The notes below the pieces were generated by a model. It saw nothing but the letters and a program-made list of their open reading frames with translations. It did not search any database and had not been told where the DNA came from. The translations under genes were made by a program, and so were the position numbers. Positions 45,808 through 51,554 of a stretch of DNA of 64,000 nucleotides are shown here, in pieces. The stretch is from Thalassobius vesicularis (GTDB taxonomy: Bacteria; Pseudomonadota; Alphaproteobacteria; Rhodobacterales; Rhodobacteraceae), in contig NZ_SSMD01000006.1 in assembly GCF_004799325.1 (NCBI RefSeq), positions 124,001 through 188,000 of the forward strand, in the 5' to 3' direction. Positions within the stretch are counted from its first letter, which is position 1; every line of letters begins with the position of its first letter.

Positions 45808-46680
45808 TCAGTTGGTGCAGGGGATCGGGATCTGCACCACGTCCGAGCCGCGGCGGGTGCGGATCGTGCAGACCTGTTTCTGCTCTGCGACCTGCTCTTC
45901 GATGATCGGGGCCTTGTCTTCGATGCCCAGCAGGCTGCGCATGTCGACTTCGACGGCTTGCGCGACGCTGTCATCCTCGGCGCCGACAAGGGCCAGCGAC
46001 AGACGACCGGTGGAGCTGGCCTGAGCCAGCGCAGCGACCTGTTGCGAATTGGCGGTGACGGTCACGGTGCGGGCAATCGAGGCCTCGGCGGTGTCGCCGT
46101 TTGCCGTCTGGTCGACCGCGATCAGCTGGATGTTCGGCTGGATCAGCTTGGTCACTTCGCGGCGCGAGTTCACGGTGGCGCCGGGGATTTCACCGGTCCA
46201 GTAGACATCGACCACATCACCCGGACGCAGGAAGCCCGACACGCCGGTGGCCACGTCGACCTTGATCGTGAAGGCGCGCATGCCGCGCTTCAGCCGCGAG
46301 GTCAGGCCGGCATCTTCGCCCGGCTCGGTGACCTTGATGGCCAGGACGGGCTCGTTCGGTTCCATTGCACGCAGCACAACGCGGCGCAGGTCGGGGTTCT
46401 TGGGGTCCGGAAACAGCGAGTCGGCGGTCTGGAACACGCCCTCGGGCAGGAATTTCTCGGGCCATTTGATCATGCGAACGTCTTCGGGTTTCAGCACTTC
46501 ACCGTATTTCAGTGCTTTCTTGGCGACGATCACATCCACGGTCTGGACGATCTGTTCCTTGGCGGCGTTGGCCCGGGCCAGCTCGGTCTGGTAGCCCGAA
46601 ATGTAATTTTTGGCCATGTAGACGGCAAAGCCCGCAAGGGCCAGGCCGGCGATCAGCACAAGTCCGAAAACTGCACGCAT
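45808..46680 (-). CDS. cpaB: Tad pilus assembly protein CpaB (RcpC)
   Basis: A 290-residue periplasmic protein with an N-terminal membrane anchor (FGLVLIAGLALAGFAVYMA), a SAF domain (VDVIVAKKALKYGEVLKPED, about 38-57) and a C-terminal RcpC domain (SGFLRPGDVVDVYWTGEIPG). CpaB works with the secretin. The ATG at 46680 has AAAGGAAA upstream; a longer frame to 46707 would place residues before the anchor without a ribosome binding site. It is the first non-pilin gene after the pilin array. Confidence 0.94.
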   Translation of the reverse strand: MRAVFGLVLIAGLALAGFAVYMAKNYISGYQTELARANAAKEQIVQTVDVIVAKKALKYGEVLKPEDVRMIKWPEKFLPEGVFQTADSLFPDPKNPDLRRVVLRAMEPNEPVLAIKVTEPGEDAGLTSRLKRGMRAFTIKVDVATGVSGFLRPGDVVDVYWTGEIPGATVNSRREVTKLIQPNIQLIAVDQTANGDTAEASIARTVTVTANSQQVAALAQASSTGRLSLALVGAEDDSVAQAVEVDMRSLLGIEDKAPIIEEQVAEQKQVCTIRTRRGSDVVQIPIPCTN

Positions 46681-46732
46681 GTCGTTTCCTTTCGTATCTG
46701 CCCGCAAGTCACAATGCCTGCTTGCTCAGTCT

Positions 46733-46770
46733 GAAGTGCTAACAGTTGAATGTGGCGGAAAAATGCCCCG
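46733..46770 (-). promoter_or_regulatory. Tad-type upstream motif before cpaB
   Basis: The + strand contains AGTTGAATGTGGCGGAAAAA here, 53-90 bp upstream of cpaB. It shares TGTGGCGRAA with the sites before the pilin gene at 47441 and at 49075. The gap to the upstream pilin also holds that pilin's terminator. Confidence 0.4.
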
Positions 46771-46796
46771 GCAGGGGCGGTTTGGCGACGTTCTGG

Positions 46797-46832
46797 AAAC
46801 AAAAGAGCCGCGGCAGGATGCGCGCGGCTCTT
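46797..46832 (-). terminator. Terminator after Flp pilin 1
   Basis: AAGAGCCGC (46803-46811) and GCGGCTCTT (46824-46832) form a 9-bp stem followed on the minus strand by TTGTTT. A second hairpin, GGCCGC (46850-46855) with GCGGCC (46860-46865), lies between it and the pilin stop. The same pair follows pilins 3 and 5. Confidence 0.8.
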
Positions 46833-46881
46833 CGTATGTCCTGGTCCGAGGCCGCTAGGGCGGCCCCGGCGCCTGGCTGGA

Positions 46882-47076
46882 TTACGAACCGATCGTGGTC
46901 GATGCGTCAGCCGAGTTCAGGGCGGTGGTCATCTCGGTGGTCAGGCCCGAGGTCGAGGTTTCCACTGCGGTGAAGGCTGCAACGCCCAGGCCAACGACGG
47001 CTGCGGTCAGAACGACCCAGTCAACAGTCACGGCGCCGTTTTCGTCTTTGCGGAAGTTTTTGATGAACTTGATCAT
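46882..47076 (-). CDS. Flp-type (type IVb) pilin 1
   Basis: A 64-residue prepilin-like protein: a short basic leader (MIKFIKNFRKDENG), then AVTVDWVVLTAAVVGLGVAA, a hydrophobic N-helix, then a Ser/Thr-rich tail ending TIGS. The predicted CpaA cleavage is after Gly14. Position +5 is Asp and +6 is Trp, where classical Flp pilins have Glu and Tyr/Phe. The product is identical to pilins 3 and 5 except Lys6. It is the closest pilin gene to cpaB and has its own upstream box and terminator. Confidence 0.9.
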   Translation of the reverse strand: MIKFIKNFRKDENGAVTVDWVVLTAAVVGLGVAAFTAVETSTSGLTTEMTTALNSADASTTIGS

Positions 47077-47150
47077 GGTGTAGGTCCCTTCGTTTGAATG
47101 TTGAACCGCCTCGCCGTTGCGGGCCTCTCTCACTTGCCCTGTCGCTGCGG

Positions 47151-47193
47151 TATGAGTGTAATTTGCCGGTGAATTCTGGCTGGAGTTGGGCAG
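47151..47193 (-). promoter_or_regulatory. Conserved upstream box of pilin 1
   Basis: Lies 75-117 bp upstream of the pilin 1 ATG. It aligns with the box of pilin 4 over ATTTGCCGGTGAATTC-like bases and with that of pilin 3 at TATGA, GCC, ATT and GAGTTGGGC. Likely promoter or activator site, inferred from conservation in otherwise divergent spacers. Confidence 0.45.
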
Positions 47194-47246
47194 GATCAGA
47201 ACCATTTCGAGGAAATTCAGGTTCTTTTCCGTGCCGCTTTCGCCAA

Positions 47247-47441
47247 TCAGCTGCCCAGCGTCGTGGTGGCGTCTGCCGAATCCAGTGCGGTCTGGGTGCG
47301 GCCGGTCACGGTGCCGACGGGGGCCTCGACCAGGGGAATGATCGCAATCACCAGCCCGATGATGCCAGCGGTGATGACGACCCAATCAATGGTGACGGCG
47401 CCTTCTTCGTCCTTGCGGAAGCTCTGTTTCAGTTTTTTCAT
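47247..47441 (-). CDS. Flp-type (type IVb) pilin 2 (divergent paralogue)
   Basis: A 64-residue prepilin with leader MKKLKQSFRKDEEG and mature start AVTIDWVVITAGIIGLVIAI, then a tail ending TTLGS. It has the same length and the same AVTxDW motif as its neighbours, but the helix and tail differ at many positions (for example IIPLVEAPVGTVTGRTQ), so it is an older paralogue. No strong hairpin follows the gene, so its transcript may read into pilin 1. Confidence 0.88.
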   Translation of the reverse strand: MKKLKQSFRKDEEGAVTIDWVVITAGIIGLVIAIIPLVEAPVGTVTGRTQTALDSADATTTLGS

Positions 47442-47530
47442 CTCGGTGCCTTTCGCTGAAGCAAACTCGGTACTGGTCATCGGGGTCTGCGGTGCATGAC
47501 CGGCAGGCAAAATATCCCTGCTCCGTGTCG

Positions 47531-47560
47531 AAAGGCGGACCCAATTGTGGCGAAACTTCA
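47531..47560 (-). promoter_or_regulatory. Conserved upstream box of pilin 2
   Basis: The + strand reads ACCCAATTGTGGCGAAAC inside this span, 90-119 bp upstream of the pilin 2 ATG. It matches the pilin 5 box (GGC, ACCC, ATTG, GGCGA) and contains the TGTGGCGRAA word seen before cpaB. Confidence 0.45.
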
Positions 47561-47597
47561 TCCGTTAAAGACAATCCGACGGAGTTCTCGCACTTGC

Positions 47598-47630
47598 AAA
47601 AAGAGCCGCGGCGGGATGCGCGCGGCTCTT
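47598..47630 (-). terminator. Terminator after Flp pilin 3
   Basis: AAGAGCCGC (47601-47609) and GCGGCTCTT (47622-47630), followed on the minus strand by a run of T. Same structure as after pilins 1 and 5, with one loop-base change. Confidence 0.82.
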
Positions 47631-47680
47631 TTGTATGTCCTGGTCCGAGGCCGCTAGGGCGGCCCCGGCGCCTGGCTGGA

Positions 47681-47875
47681 TTACGAACCGATCGTGGTCG
47701 ATGCGTCAGCCGAGTTCAGGGCGGTGGTCATCTCGGTGGTCAGGCCCGAGGTCGAGGTTTCCACTGCGGTGAAGGCTGCAACGCCCAGGCCAACGACGGC
47801 TGCGGTCAGCACGACCCAGTCAACAGTCACGGCACCGTTTTCGTCTTTGCGGAAGTTGTTGATGAACTTGATCAT
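47681..47875 (-). CDS. Flp-type (type IVb) pilin 3
   Basis: A 64-residue prepilin identical in protein and coding DNA to pilin 5 (48641-48835), with leader MIKFINNFRKDENG and mature AVTVDWVVLTAAVVG. Perfect synonymous-site identity points to very recent duplication or gene conversion. It has its own conserved upstream box (47971-48013) and terminator, so it looks like a full expression unit. Confidence 0.9.
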   Translation of the reverse strand: MIKFINNFRKDENGAVTVDWVVLTAAVVGLGVAAFTAVETSTSGLTTEMTTALNSADASTTIGS

Positions 47876-47970
47876 GGTTTTAGTCCCTTCAGAAGATTTG
47901 AGTTTCAGTCTTTTTCCAACCTCGGCGGCGGTTTGCGTTGCCATCTCTCCTTGGCCCGCCGCCGTCTTGG

Positions 47971-48013
47971 TATGACCTTAATAAGCCACCGGATTCGGGC
48001 GAGAGTTGGGCGC
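47971..48013 (-). promoter_or_regulatory. Conserved upstream box of pilin 3
   Basis: Nearly identical to the pilin 5 box over about 45 bp (shared AATAAGCCACC, GATT, GGGCGAGAGTT and GGCGCG), while the leader between box and gene differs. This lies 96-138 bp upstream of the ATG. The most conserved non-coding element in the array. Confidence 0.55.
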
Positions 48014-48041
48014 GAATGGTACATTTCTGAAGAATTTCTTA

Positions 48042-48073
48042 ATCTTATTTGCGGCTTGGATCTTATTTGTGGC
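48042..48073. repeat. Tandem 14-bp direct repeat upstream of pilin 3
   Basis: ATCTTATTTGCGGC (48042-48055) and ATCTTATTTGTGGC (48060-48073) repeat with an 18-bp period in the pilin 4 - pilin 3 spacer, just upstream of the pilin 3 box. Possible paired regulator half-sites. Confidence 0.6.
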
Positions 48074-48099
48074 CCAGGCCCGAAAACGGCCGCGCAAAA

Positions 48100-48128
48100 G
48101 AAAAAAGGCCGCTCGGTATCGAGCGGCC
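48100..48128 (-). terminator. Rho-independent terminator after Flp pilin 4
   Basis: GGCCGCTCG (48107-48115) and CGAGCGGCC (48120-48128) with a GTAT loop are followed on the minus strand by TTTTTTCTTTT. A strong canonical terminator, unrelated in sequence to those of pilins 1, 3 and 5. Confidence 0.92.
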
Positions 48129-48153
48129 CCAGGAAAGCGTGTGCAAGGATGGC

Positions 48154-48348
48154 TTAGCTGTTGATCGTCGAGGTGGCGTCAACAGAATCCAGCGCGCTGG
48201 CGGTTTCCGTGGTCAGGCCCGAGGTCGAGGTCTCGATGGCTGCGGCACCGGCAACGCTGATGCCCACCACGGTTGCGGTCAGCACGACCCAATCGATGGT
48301 GACAGCGCCGTTTTCGTCTTTGCGGAATTTATTGATGAATTTCATCAT
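48154..48348 (-). CDS. Flp-type (type IVb) pilin 4 (divergent paralogue)
   Basis: A 64-residue prepilin: leader MMKFINKFRKDENG, mature AVTIDWVVLTATVVGISVAG, tail ending TSTINS. It shares the STSGLTTE segment with pilins 1, 3 and 5 but differs in the helix and the last 15 residues. Either ATG of the MM pair could be used; the motif and length are unaffected. Confidence 0.88.
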   Translation of the reverse strand: MMKFINKFRKDENGAVTIDWVVLTATVVGISVAGAAAIETSTSGLTTETASALDSVDATSTINS

Positions 48349-48428
48349 GGTTCGGTCCTCGTTAAAGTTACAATCGTTACACTCACCGCTGGCGCAGCTT
48401 TCTTTGCGCCTCGAACTTGCGGTTCCAT

Positions 48429-48465
48429 CACAATCTGCGGGTGAATCGGGGCGCAAATGTGGTCG
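48429..48465 (-). promoter_or_regulatory. Conserved upstream box of pilin 4
   Basis: Lies 81-117 bp upstream of the pilin 4 ATG. The + strand includes CAATCTGCGGGTGAATCGGG, matching the pilin 1 box at AAT, TGC, GGTGAAT and further bases. Confidence 0.45.
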
Positions 48466-48556
48466 GCTTGGTGCGTTTTTCAGAGAAAACGAAGAAACTT
48501 TTTGACGTGGTCAGAGCAGGGCCCAATGCGGGGTCAGCTGCTGCGAAATGCCAAAA

Positions 48557-48591
48557 AACAAAAGAGCCGCGGCAGGATGCGCGCGGCTCTT
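48557..48591 (-). terminator. Terminator after Flp pilin 5
   Basis: AAGAGCCGC (48562-48570) and GCGGCTCTT (48583-48591), then TTGTTTTTT on the minus strand. The best U-run of the three repeat-borne copies. Confidence 0.85.
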
Positions 48592-48640
48592 CGTATGTCC
48601 TGGTCCGAGGCCGCTAGGACGGCCCCGGCGCCTGGCTGGA

Positions 48641-48835
48641 TTACGAACCGATCGTGGTCGATGCGTCAGCCGAGTTCAGGGCGGTGGTCATCTCGGTGGT
48701 CAGGCCCGAGGTCGAGGTTTCCACTGCGGTGAAGGCTGCAACGCCCAGGCCAACGACGGCTGCGGTCAGCACGACCCAGTCAACAGTCACGGCACCGTTT
48801 TCGTCTTTGCGGAAGTTGTTGATGAACTTGATCAT
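48641..48835 (-). CDS. Flp-type (type IVb) pilin 5 (first of the array)
   Basis: A 64-residue prepilin identical to pilin 3. It is the promoter-proximal end of the tad locus. The 341-bp gap upstream to the divergent lytic transglycosylase contains the conserved pilin box (48919-48965), an AT-rich stretch (48970-49050) and a TGTGGCGAAAAC word (49077-49088), and no other gene. Confidence 0.9.
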   Translation of the reverse strand: MIKFINNFRKDENGAVTVDWVVLTAAVVGLGVAAFTAVETSTSGLTTEMTTALNSADASTTIGS

Positions 48836-48918
48836 GGTTTCATTCCTTTGAATGTAGGTTGCTCTGTGTCCCACCCCGGCGACTTCGGGCTGTCTCTCTC
48901 TGACCCGTTCCGTCGTGG

Positions 48919-48965
48919 CATGGTCATAATAAGCCACCCGATTGGGGCGAGAGTTTGGCGCGATT
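48919..48965 (-). promoter_or_regulatory. Conserved upstream box of pilin 5
   Basis: Near-identical to the pilin 3 box over about 45 bp, 84-130 bp upstream of the pilin 5 ATG (shared AATAAGCCACC, GATT, GGGCGAGAGTT, GGCGCG on the + strand). Together with the other four boxes it defines a common pilin promoter element. Confidence 0.55.
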
Positions 48966-49061
48966 CCAGCAAAAAAATAGAAATTGAGGGAAAGTGAAAA
49001 ATTCCAACTAAGCCAATGAAAATAAAAGATATAAAAGTGATATAGCCCTGCCGCCGTTGGG

Positions 49062-49090
49062 TGTTGGGGGGCGAATGTGGCGAAAACAAC
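49062..49090. promoter_or_regulatory. GGCGAAA-type motif in the pilin 5 / transglycosylase divergent gap
   Basis: Contains GAATGTGGCGAAAACAA, 87-115 bp upstream of the transglycosylase GTG and 227-255 bp upstream of pilin 5. It matches the cpaB and pilin 2 motifs and could serve either divergent transcript. Confidence 0.35.
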
Positions 49091-49176
49091 CTGATTTCGT
49101 ACGTTCGTCATAGTTGTGCTGGCCGTAAGCCCTGTTTTTTGAGACACTAGAAAAAACAAACAGAGCAGGCATCTTC

Positions 49177-50004
49177 GTGAAATCCGGGCGATTGGGCGCA
49201 TTTCTGGTGGTATTTCTGGCCGGGGCGGCTGTGGCCGAGTCCCCGCCGCCGTTCACGGATTTCACGTTCAAGCGGATCAAACCGCCCTCGAGCGGCGCCA
49301 AGAAGATCACCGTGCAGATCTCGCCCCAGGATTTCGCCGCGCAACGACCGGCCGCTGTGGTCGAGCCTGCGCCCAAGGTTACCCCGACGGCGGCCAGCGT
49401 CGCGCCTGTGCCGATGGCCTATGACTGGTTCTGGGAACAGGTCTCGCCCGAGTTGGCGGCCAGCGGGCCCGGGCGTCTGGAACCGGCGCTGGTGCGGCTG
49501 GCCAATCCGCCGGGCGGGGCCGGGATCGACGCGCCACGGTTGCAGACGCTGCTGGCCATCGCGAAAGACCGCAATGCCGATCTGTTGCTGAATACGGTGG
49601 GAACGGGCGTGTCCCCGGCGCTGGTGCTGGCGGTGATCGCGGTCGAGTCGGGCGGGCGCAAGGATGCCGTCAGCTCGGCCGGGGCGCAGGGCCTGATGCA
49701 GTTGATCCCGGCCACGGCTGAACGGTTCGGCGTCACCGATGCGCTTGACGCCGGGCAGAACATCAAGGGCGGTGTGGCCTATCTGGATTGGCTGCTGAAA
49801 GAGTTTGGGGGCGATCCGATTCTGGCCCTGGCGGCCTATAACGCGGGCGAAAACGCGGTGAAATCGCACGGCGGGGTGCCGCCCTTTGCCGAAACGCGGG
49901 CCTATGTGCCCAAGGTGCTGGCCGCCTTCGCCGCGGCGCGGGGGCTGTGCCGGACGCCGCCGCAGCTGGTCTCGGACGGGTGCGTGTTCAACCTTGGCAG
50001 CTGA
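49177..50004 (+). CDS. Lytic transglycosylase (SLT family) next to tad locus
   Basis: A 275-residue periplasmic muramidase-like enzyme with a signal peptide (1-20, ending AAVAES), a Pro/Ala-rich linker and an SLT domain from about 140. The catalytic Glu is in VIAVESGGRKDAVSSAGAQG, followed by LMQLIPATAERFG, GGVAYLDWLL and LALAAYNAGENAV. It probably opens the peptidoglycan for pilus or secretin passage. It is divergent from the pilin array. Start is GTG at 49177 with AGCAGG upstream. Two cysteines at the C-terminus (LCRTPPQLVSDGC) may form a disulfide. Confidence 0.9.
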   Translation: MKSGRLGAFLVVFLAGAAVAESPPPFTDFTFKRIKPPSSGAKKITVQISPQDFAAQRPAAVVEPAPKVTPTAASVAPVPMAYDWFWEQVSPELAASGPGRLEPALVRLANPPGGAGIDAPRLQTLLAIAKDRNADLLLNTVGTGVSPALVLAVIAVESGGRKDAVSSAGAQGLMQLIPATAERFGVTDALDAGQNIKGGVAYLDWLLKEFGGDPILALAAYNAGENAVKSHGGVPPFAETRAYVPKVLAAFAAARGLCRTPPQLVSDGCVFNLGS

Positions 50005-50008
50005 CATG

Positions 50009-50042
50009 AAAAAAGCCCGACCAAAATTGGCCGGGCTTTTAC
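50009..50042. terminator. Bidirectional terminator between transglycosylase and CoA-transferase B
   Basis: AAAAGCCCG (50011-50019) and CGGGCTTTT (50032-50040) with an inner CC/GG pair form a stem with A-run and T-run on both sides, between two convergent stops. Confidence 0.9.
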
Positions 50043-50062
50043 ATCGTCGCTAAGGGTGGGCC

Positions 50063-50692
50063 TTAGCCGACGATGGTTGCTTCGGTAGCGGCGCGCAGCT
50101 CGGCCTCGGTCACGCCATCGGCGCATTCCACGATCTTCAGGCCACCCTCGACGACGTCCAGCACGCCCAGGTTGGTGATGATGCGGTCAACGACCGAGCG
50201 ACCGGTCAGCGGCAGGGTGCATTCCTTCAGAACCTTGGAATCGCCGTGCTTGGAGGTGTGATCCATCACGACGACGACGCGGCCAACGCCGGCCACCAGG
50301 TCCATCGCGCCGCCCATGCCCTTGACCAGCTTGCCGGGAACCATCCAGTTCGCCAGATCGCCGGTTTCCGACACTTCCATGCCGCCCAGGATCGCCATGG
50401 CGATCTTGCCGCCGCGGATCATCGCGAACGAGGTGGCGCTGTCGAAATACGCGGTCTGGGGCAGTTCGGTGATGGTCTGCTTGCCAGCGTTGATCAGGTC
50501 GGCATCCTCTTCGCCCTCATAGGGGAAGGGGCCCATGCCCAGCATGCCGTTTTCCGACTGCAGGGTCACGTTGACGCCCTTGGGGATGTAGTTGGACACC
50601 AGCGTCGGAATCCCGATGCCGAGGTTCACATACCAGCCGTCTTGCAGTTCCTGTGCCGCGCGGGCGGCCATTTGGTTGCGGTCCCAAGCCAT
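50063..50692 (-). CDS. scoB: 3-oxoacid CoA-transferase subunit B
   Basis: The beta subunit, 209 residues, of a succinyl-CoA:3-ketoacid (or acetate/acetoacetate) CoA-transferase. The catalytic Glu lies in LQSENGMLGMGPFP near residue 47. LGIGIPTLVSNYIP and GGAMDLVAG are conserved. It starts 3 bp after the A subunit stop. Substrate choice (acetoacetate versus beta-ketoadipate) is not settled by sequence; ketone-body use is the more common role. Confidence 0.92.
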   Translation of the reverse strand: MAWDRNQMAARAAQELQDGWYVNLGIGIPTLVSNYIPKGVNVTLQSENGMLGMGPFPYEGEEDADLINAGKQTITELPQTAYFDSATSFAMIRGGKIAMAILGGMEVSETGDLANWMVPGKLVKGMGGAMDLVAGVGRVVVVMDHTSKHGDSKVLKECTLPLTGRSVVDRIITNLGVLDVVEGGLKIVECADGVTEAELRAATEATIVG

Positions 50693-50695
50693 GGA

Positions 50696-51400
50696 TCAAG
50701 CCTCCTCACGCTTGCGGGTGGTGCGCTGTTCGATGCGCTTTTCGTGCTGGCCCTGAATGATGCGGTGCACGTAGATGCCGGGCAGGTGGATCGAATCCGG
50801 GTCCAGCGAGCCGGTCGGCACGATTTCCTCGACCTCGACCACACAGATCTTGCCGCAGGTGGCGGCGGGGTGGTTGAAGTTGCGCGCGGTCTTGCGGAAG
50901 ATCAGGTTGCCGGTTTCATCGGCTTTCCAGGCTTTCACGATCGACAGGTCGGCAAAGATGCCTTCCTCGAGGATGTAGTCCTGACCGTTCCAGTTTTTGA
51001 CTTCCTTGCCCTCGGCGATCACGGTGCCCACACCGGTCTTGGTGTAGAAACCGGGGATGCCGGCACCGCCGGCGCGCATACGCTCGGCCAGGGTGCCTTG
51101 GGGGTTGAATTCCAGCTCCAGCTCGCCCGAGAGGTACTGGCGCATGAATTCCGCGTTCTCACCCACGTAGGAGGAGATCATTTTCTTCACCTGACGGGTC
51201 TGCAGCAGGATGCCGATGCCGAAATCGTCCACGCCCGCGTTGTTCGAGGCAAAGGTCAGGTCCTTCACGCCCGACTGCTTGATCGCTTCAAGCAGCAGTT
51301 CCGGAATACCGCACAGGCCAAAGCCCCCCGCGGCGATCAACATGCCGTCCTTCAGGACCCCGTCCAGGGCCTCGGCGGCGTTTGCGTAGACTTTCTTCAT
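50696..51400 (-). CDS. scoA: 3-oxoacid CoA-transferase subunit A
   Basis: The alpha subunit, 234 residues. It has the glycine-rich CoA-binding [20 protein letters not shown] near residue 22, [23 protein letters not shown] (SNN segment), the ELVPQG-like [20 protein letters not shown], and [10 protein letters not shown]. The ATG at 51400 has GGGAGA upstream; a start at 51415 would add five residues. Confidence 0.92.
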   Translation of the reverse strand: MKKVYANAAEALDGVLKDGMLIAAGGFGLCGIPELLLEAIKQSGVKDLTFASNNAGVDDFGIGILLQTRQVKKMISSYVGENAEFMRQYLSGELELEFNPQGTLAERMRAGGAGIPGFYTKTGVGTVIAEGKEVKNWNGQDYILEEGIFADLSIVKAWKADETGNLIFRKTARNFNHPAATCGKICVVEVEEIVPTGSLDPDSIHLPGIYVHRIIQGQHEKRIEQRTTRKREEA

Positions 51401-51532
51401 GGATGTCTCCCTCAAACCCAGTCTGATGGGCGCGGCGACTCGGGCACGCTTGCCCGAACGTCATCGACGCCAGCATGAGCAGGGGTTCTACGCGGTTAGA
51501 CTACGTAGGCCAATACGTAGAAATACGAGAAA

Positions 51533-51550
51533 GCGCGGGAATCCCCGCGC
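51533..51550 (-). terminator. Terminator after topA
   Basis: GCGCGGG (51533-51539) and CCCGCGC (51544-51550) with an AATC loop are followed on the minus strand by TTTCTCGTATTTCT. It is 4 bp beyond the topA stop. The rest of the 154-bp gap to scoA holds a TACGTAG direct repeat (51502-51508 and 51514-51520) and nothing else clear. Confidence 0.75.
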
Positions 51551-51554
51551 CCGC

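Larger units (their letters stand above)
46797..47079. repeat. Pilin repeat unit A (about 280 bp)
   Basis: First of three near-identical direct repeats, covering a pilin gene and its 3' terminator. The other units are at about 47598-47878 and 48556-48838. Unit A differs from the others at a few positions only, one of which changes residue 6 (Lys for Asn). Similarity stops abruptly just upstream of the start codon and just beyond the terminator A-run. Confidence 0.92.
47598..47878. repeat. Pilin repeat unit B (about 280 bp)
   Basis: Second of the three near-identical units. Its 195-bp coding part is identical, base for base, to that of unit C, exactly 960 bp away. Confidence 0.93.
48556..48838. 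repeat. Pilin repeat unit C (about 280 bp)
   Basis: Third near-identical unit, containing pilin 5 and its terminator. It differs from units A and B by a G-to-A change at 48618 that weakens the small GGCCGC/GCGGCC hairpin. Confidence 0.93.

Noticed and set aside
46797-48838. CRISPR array or insertion-sequence repeats
   Set aside because: The repeats are 280-bp units containing intact pilin genes and terminators, with no short spacers, no inverted ends and no transposase or cas genes nearby.
48836-49176. An additional pilin or small gene in the AT-rich 341-bp gap upstream of pilin 5
   Set aside because: Open frames here are extensions of the pilin reading frame without a ribosome binding site or prepilin motif. 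The region is better explained as a promoter and leader.
51502-51520. TACGTAG direct repeat after topA as an attachment site or operator
   Set aside because: It is only 7 bp long, lies downstream of two minus-strand genes next to a terminator, and has no integrase or regulator context.
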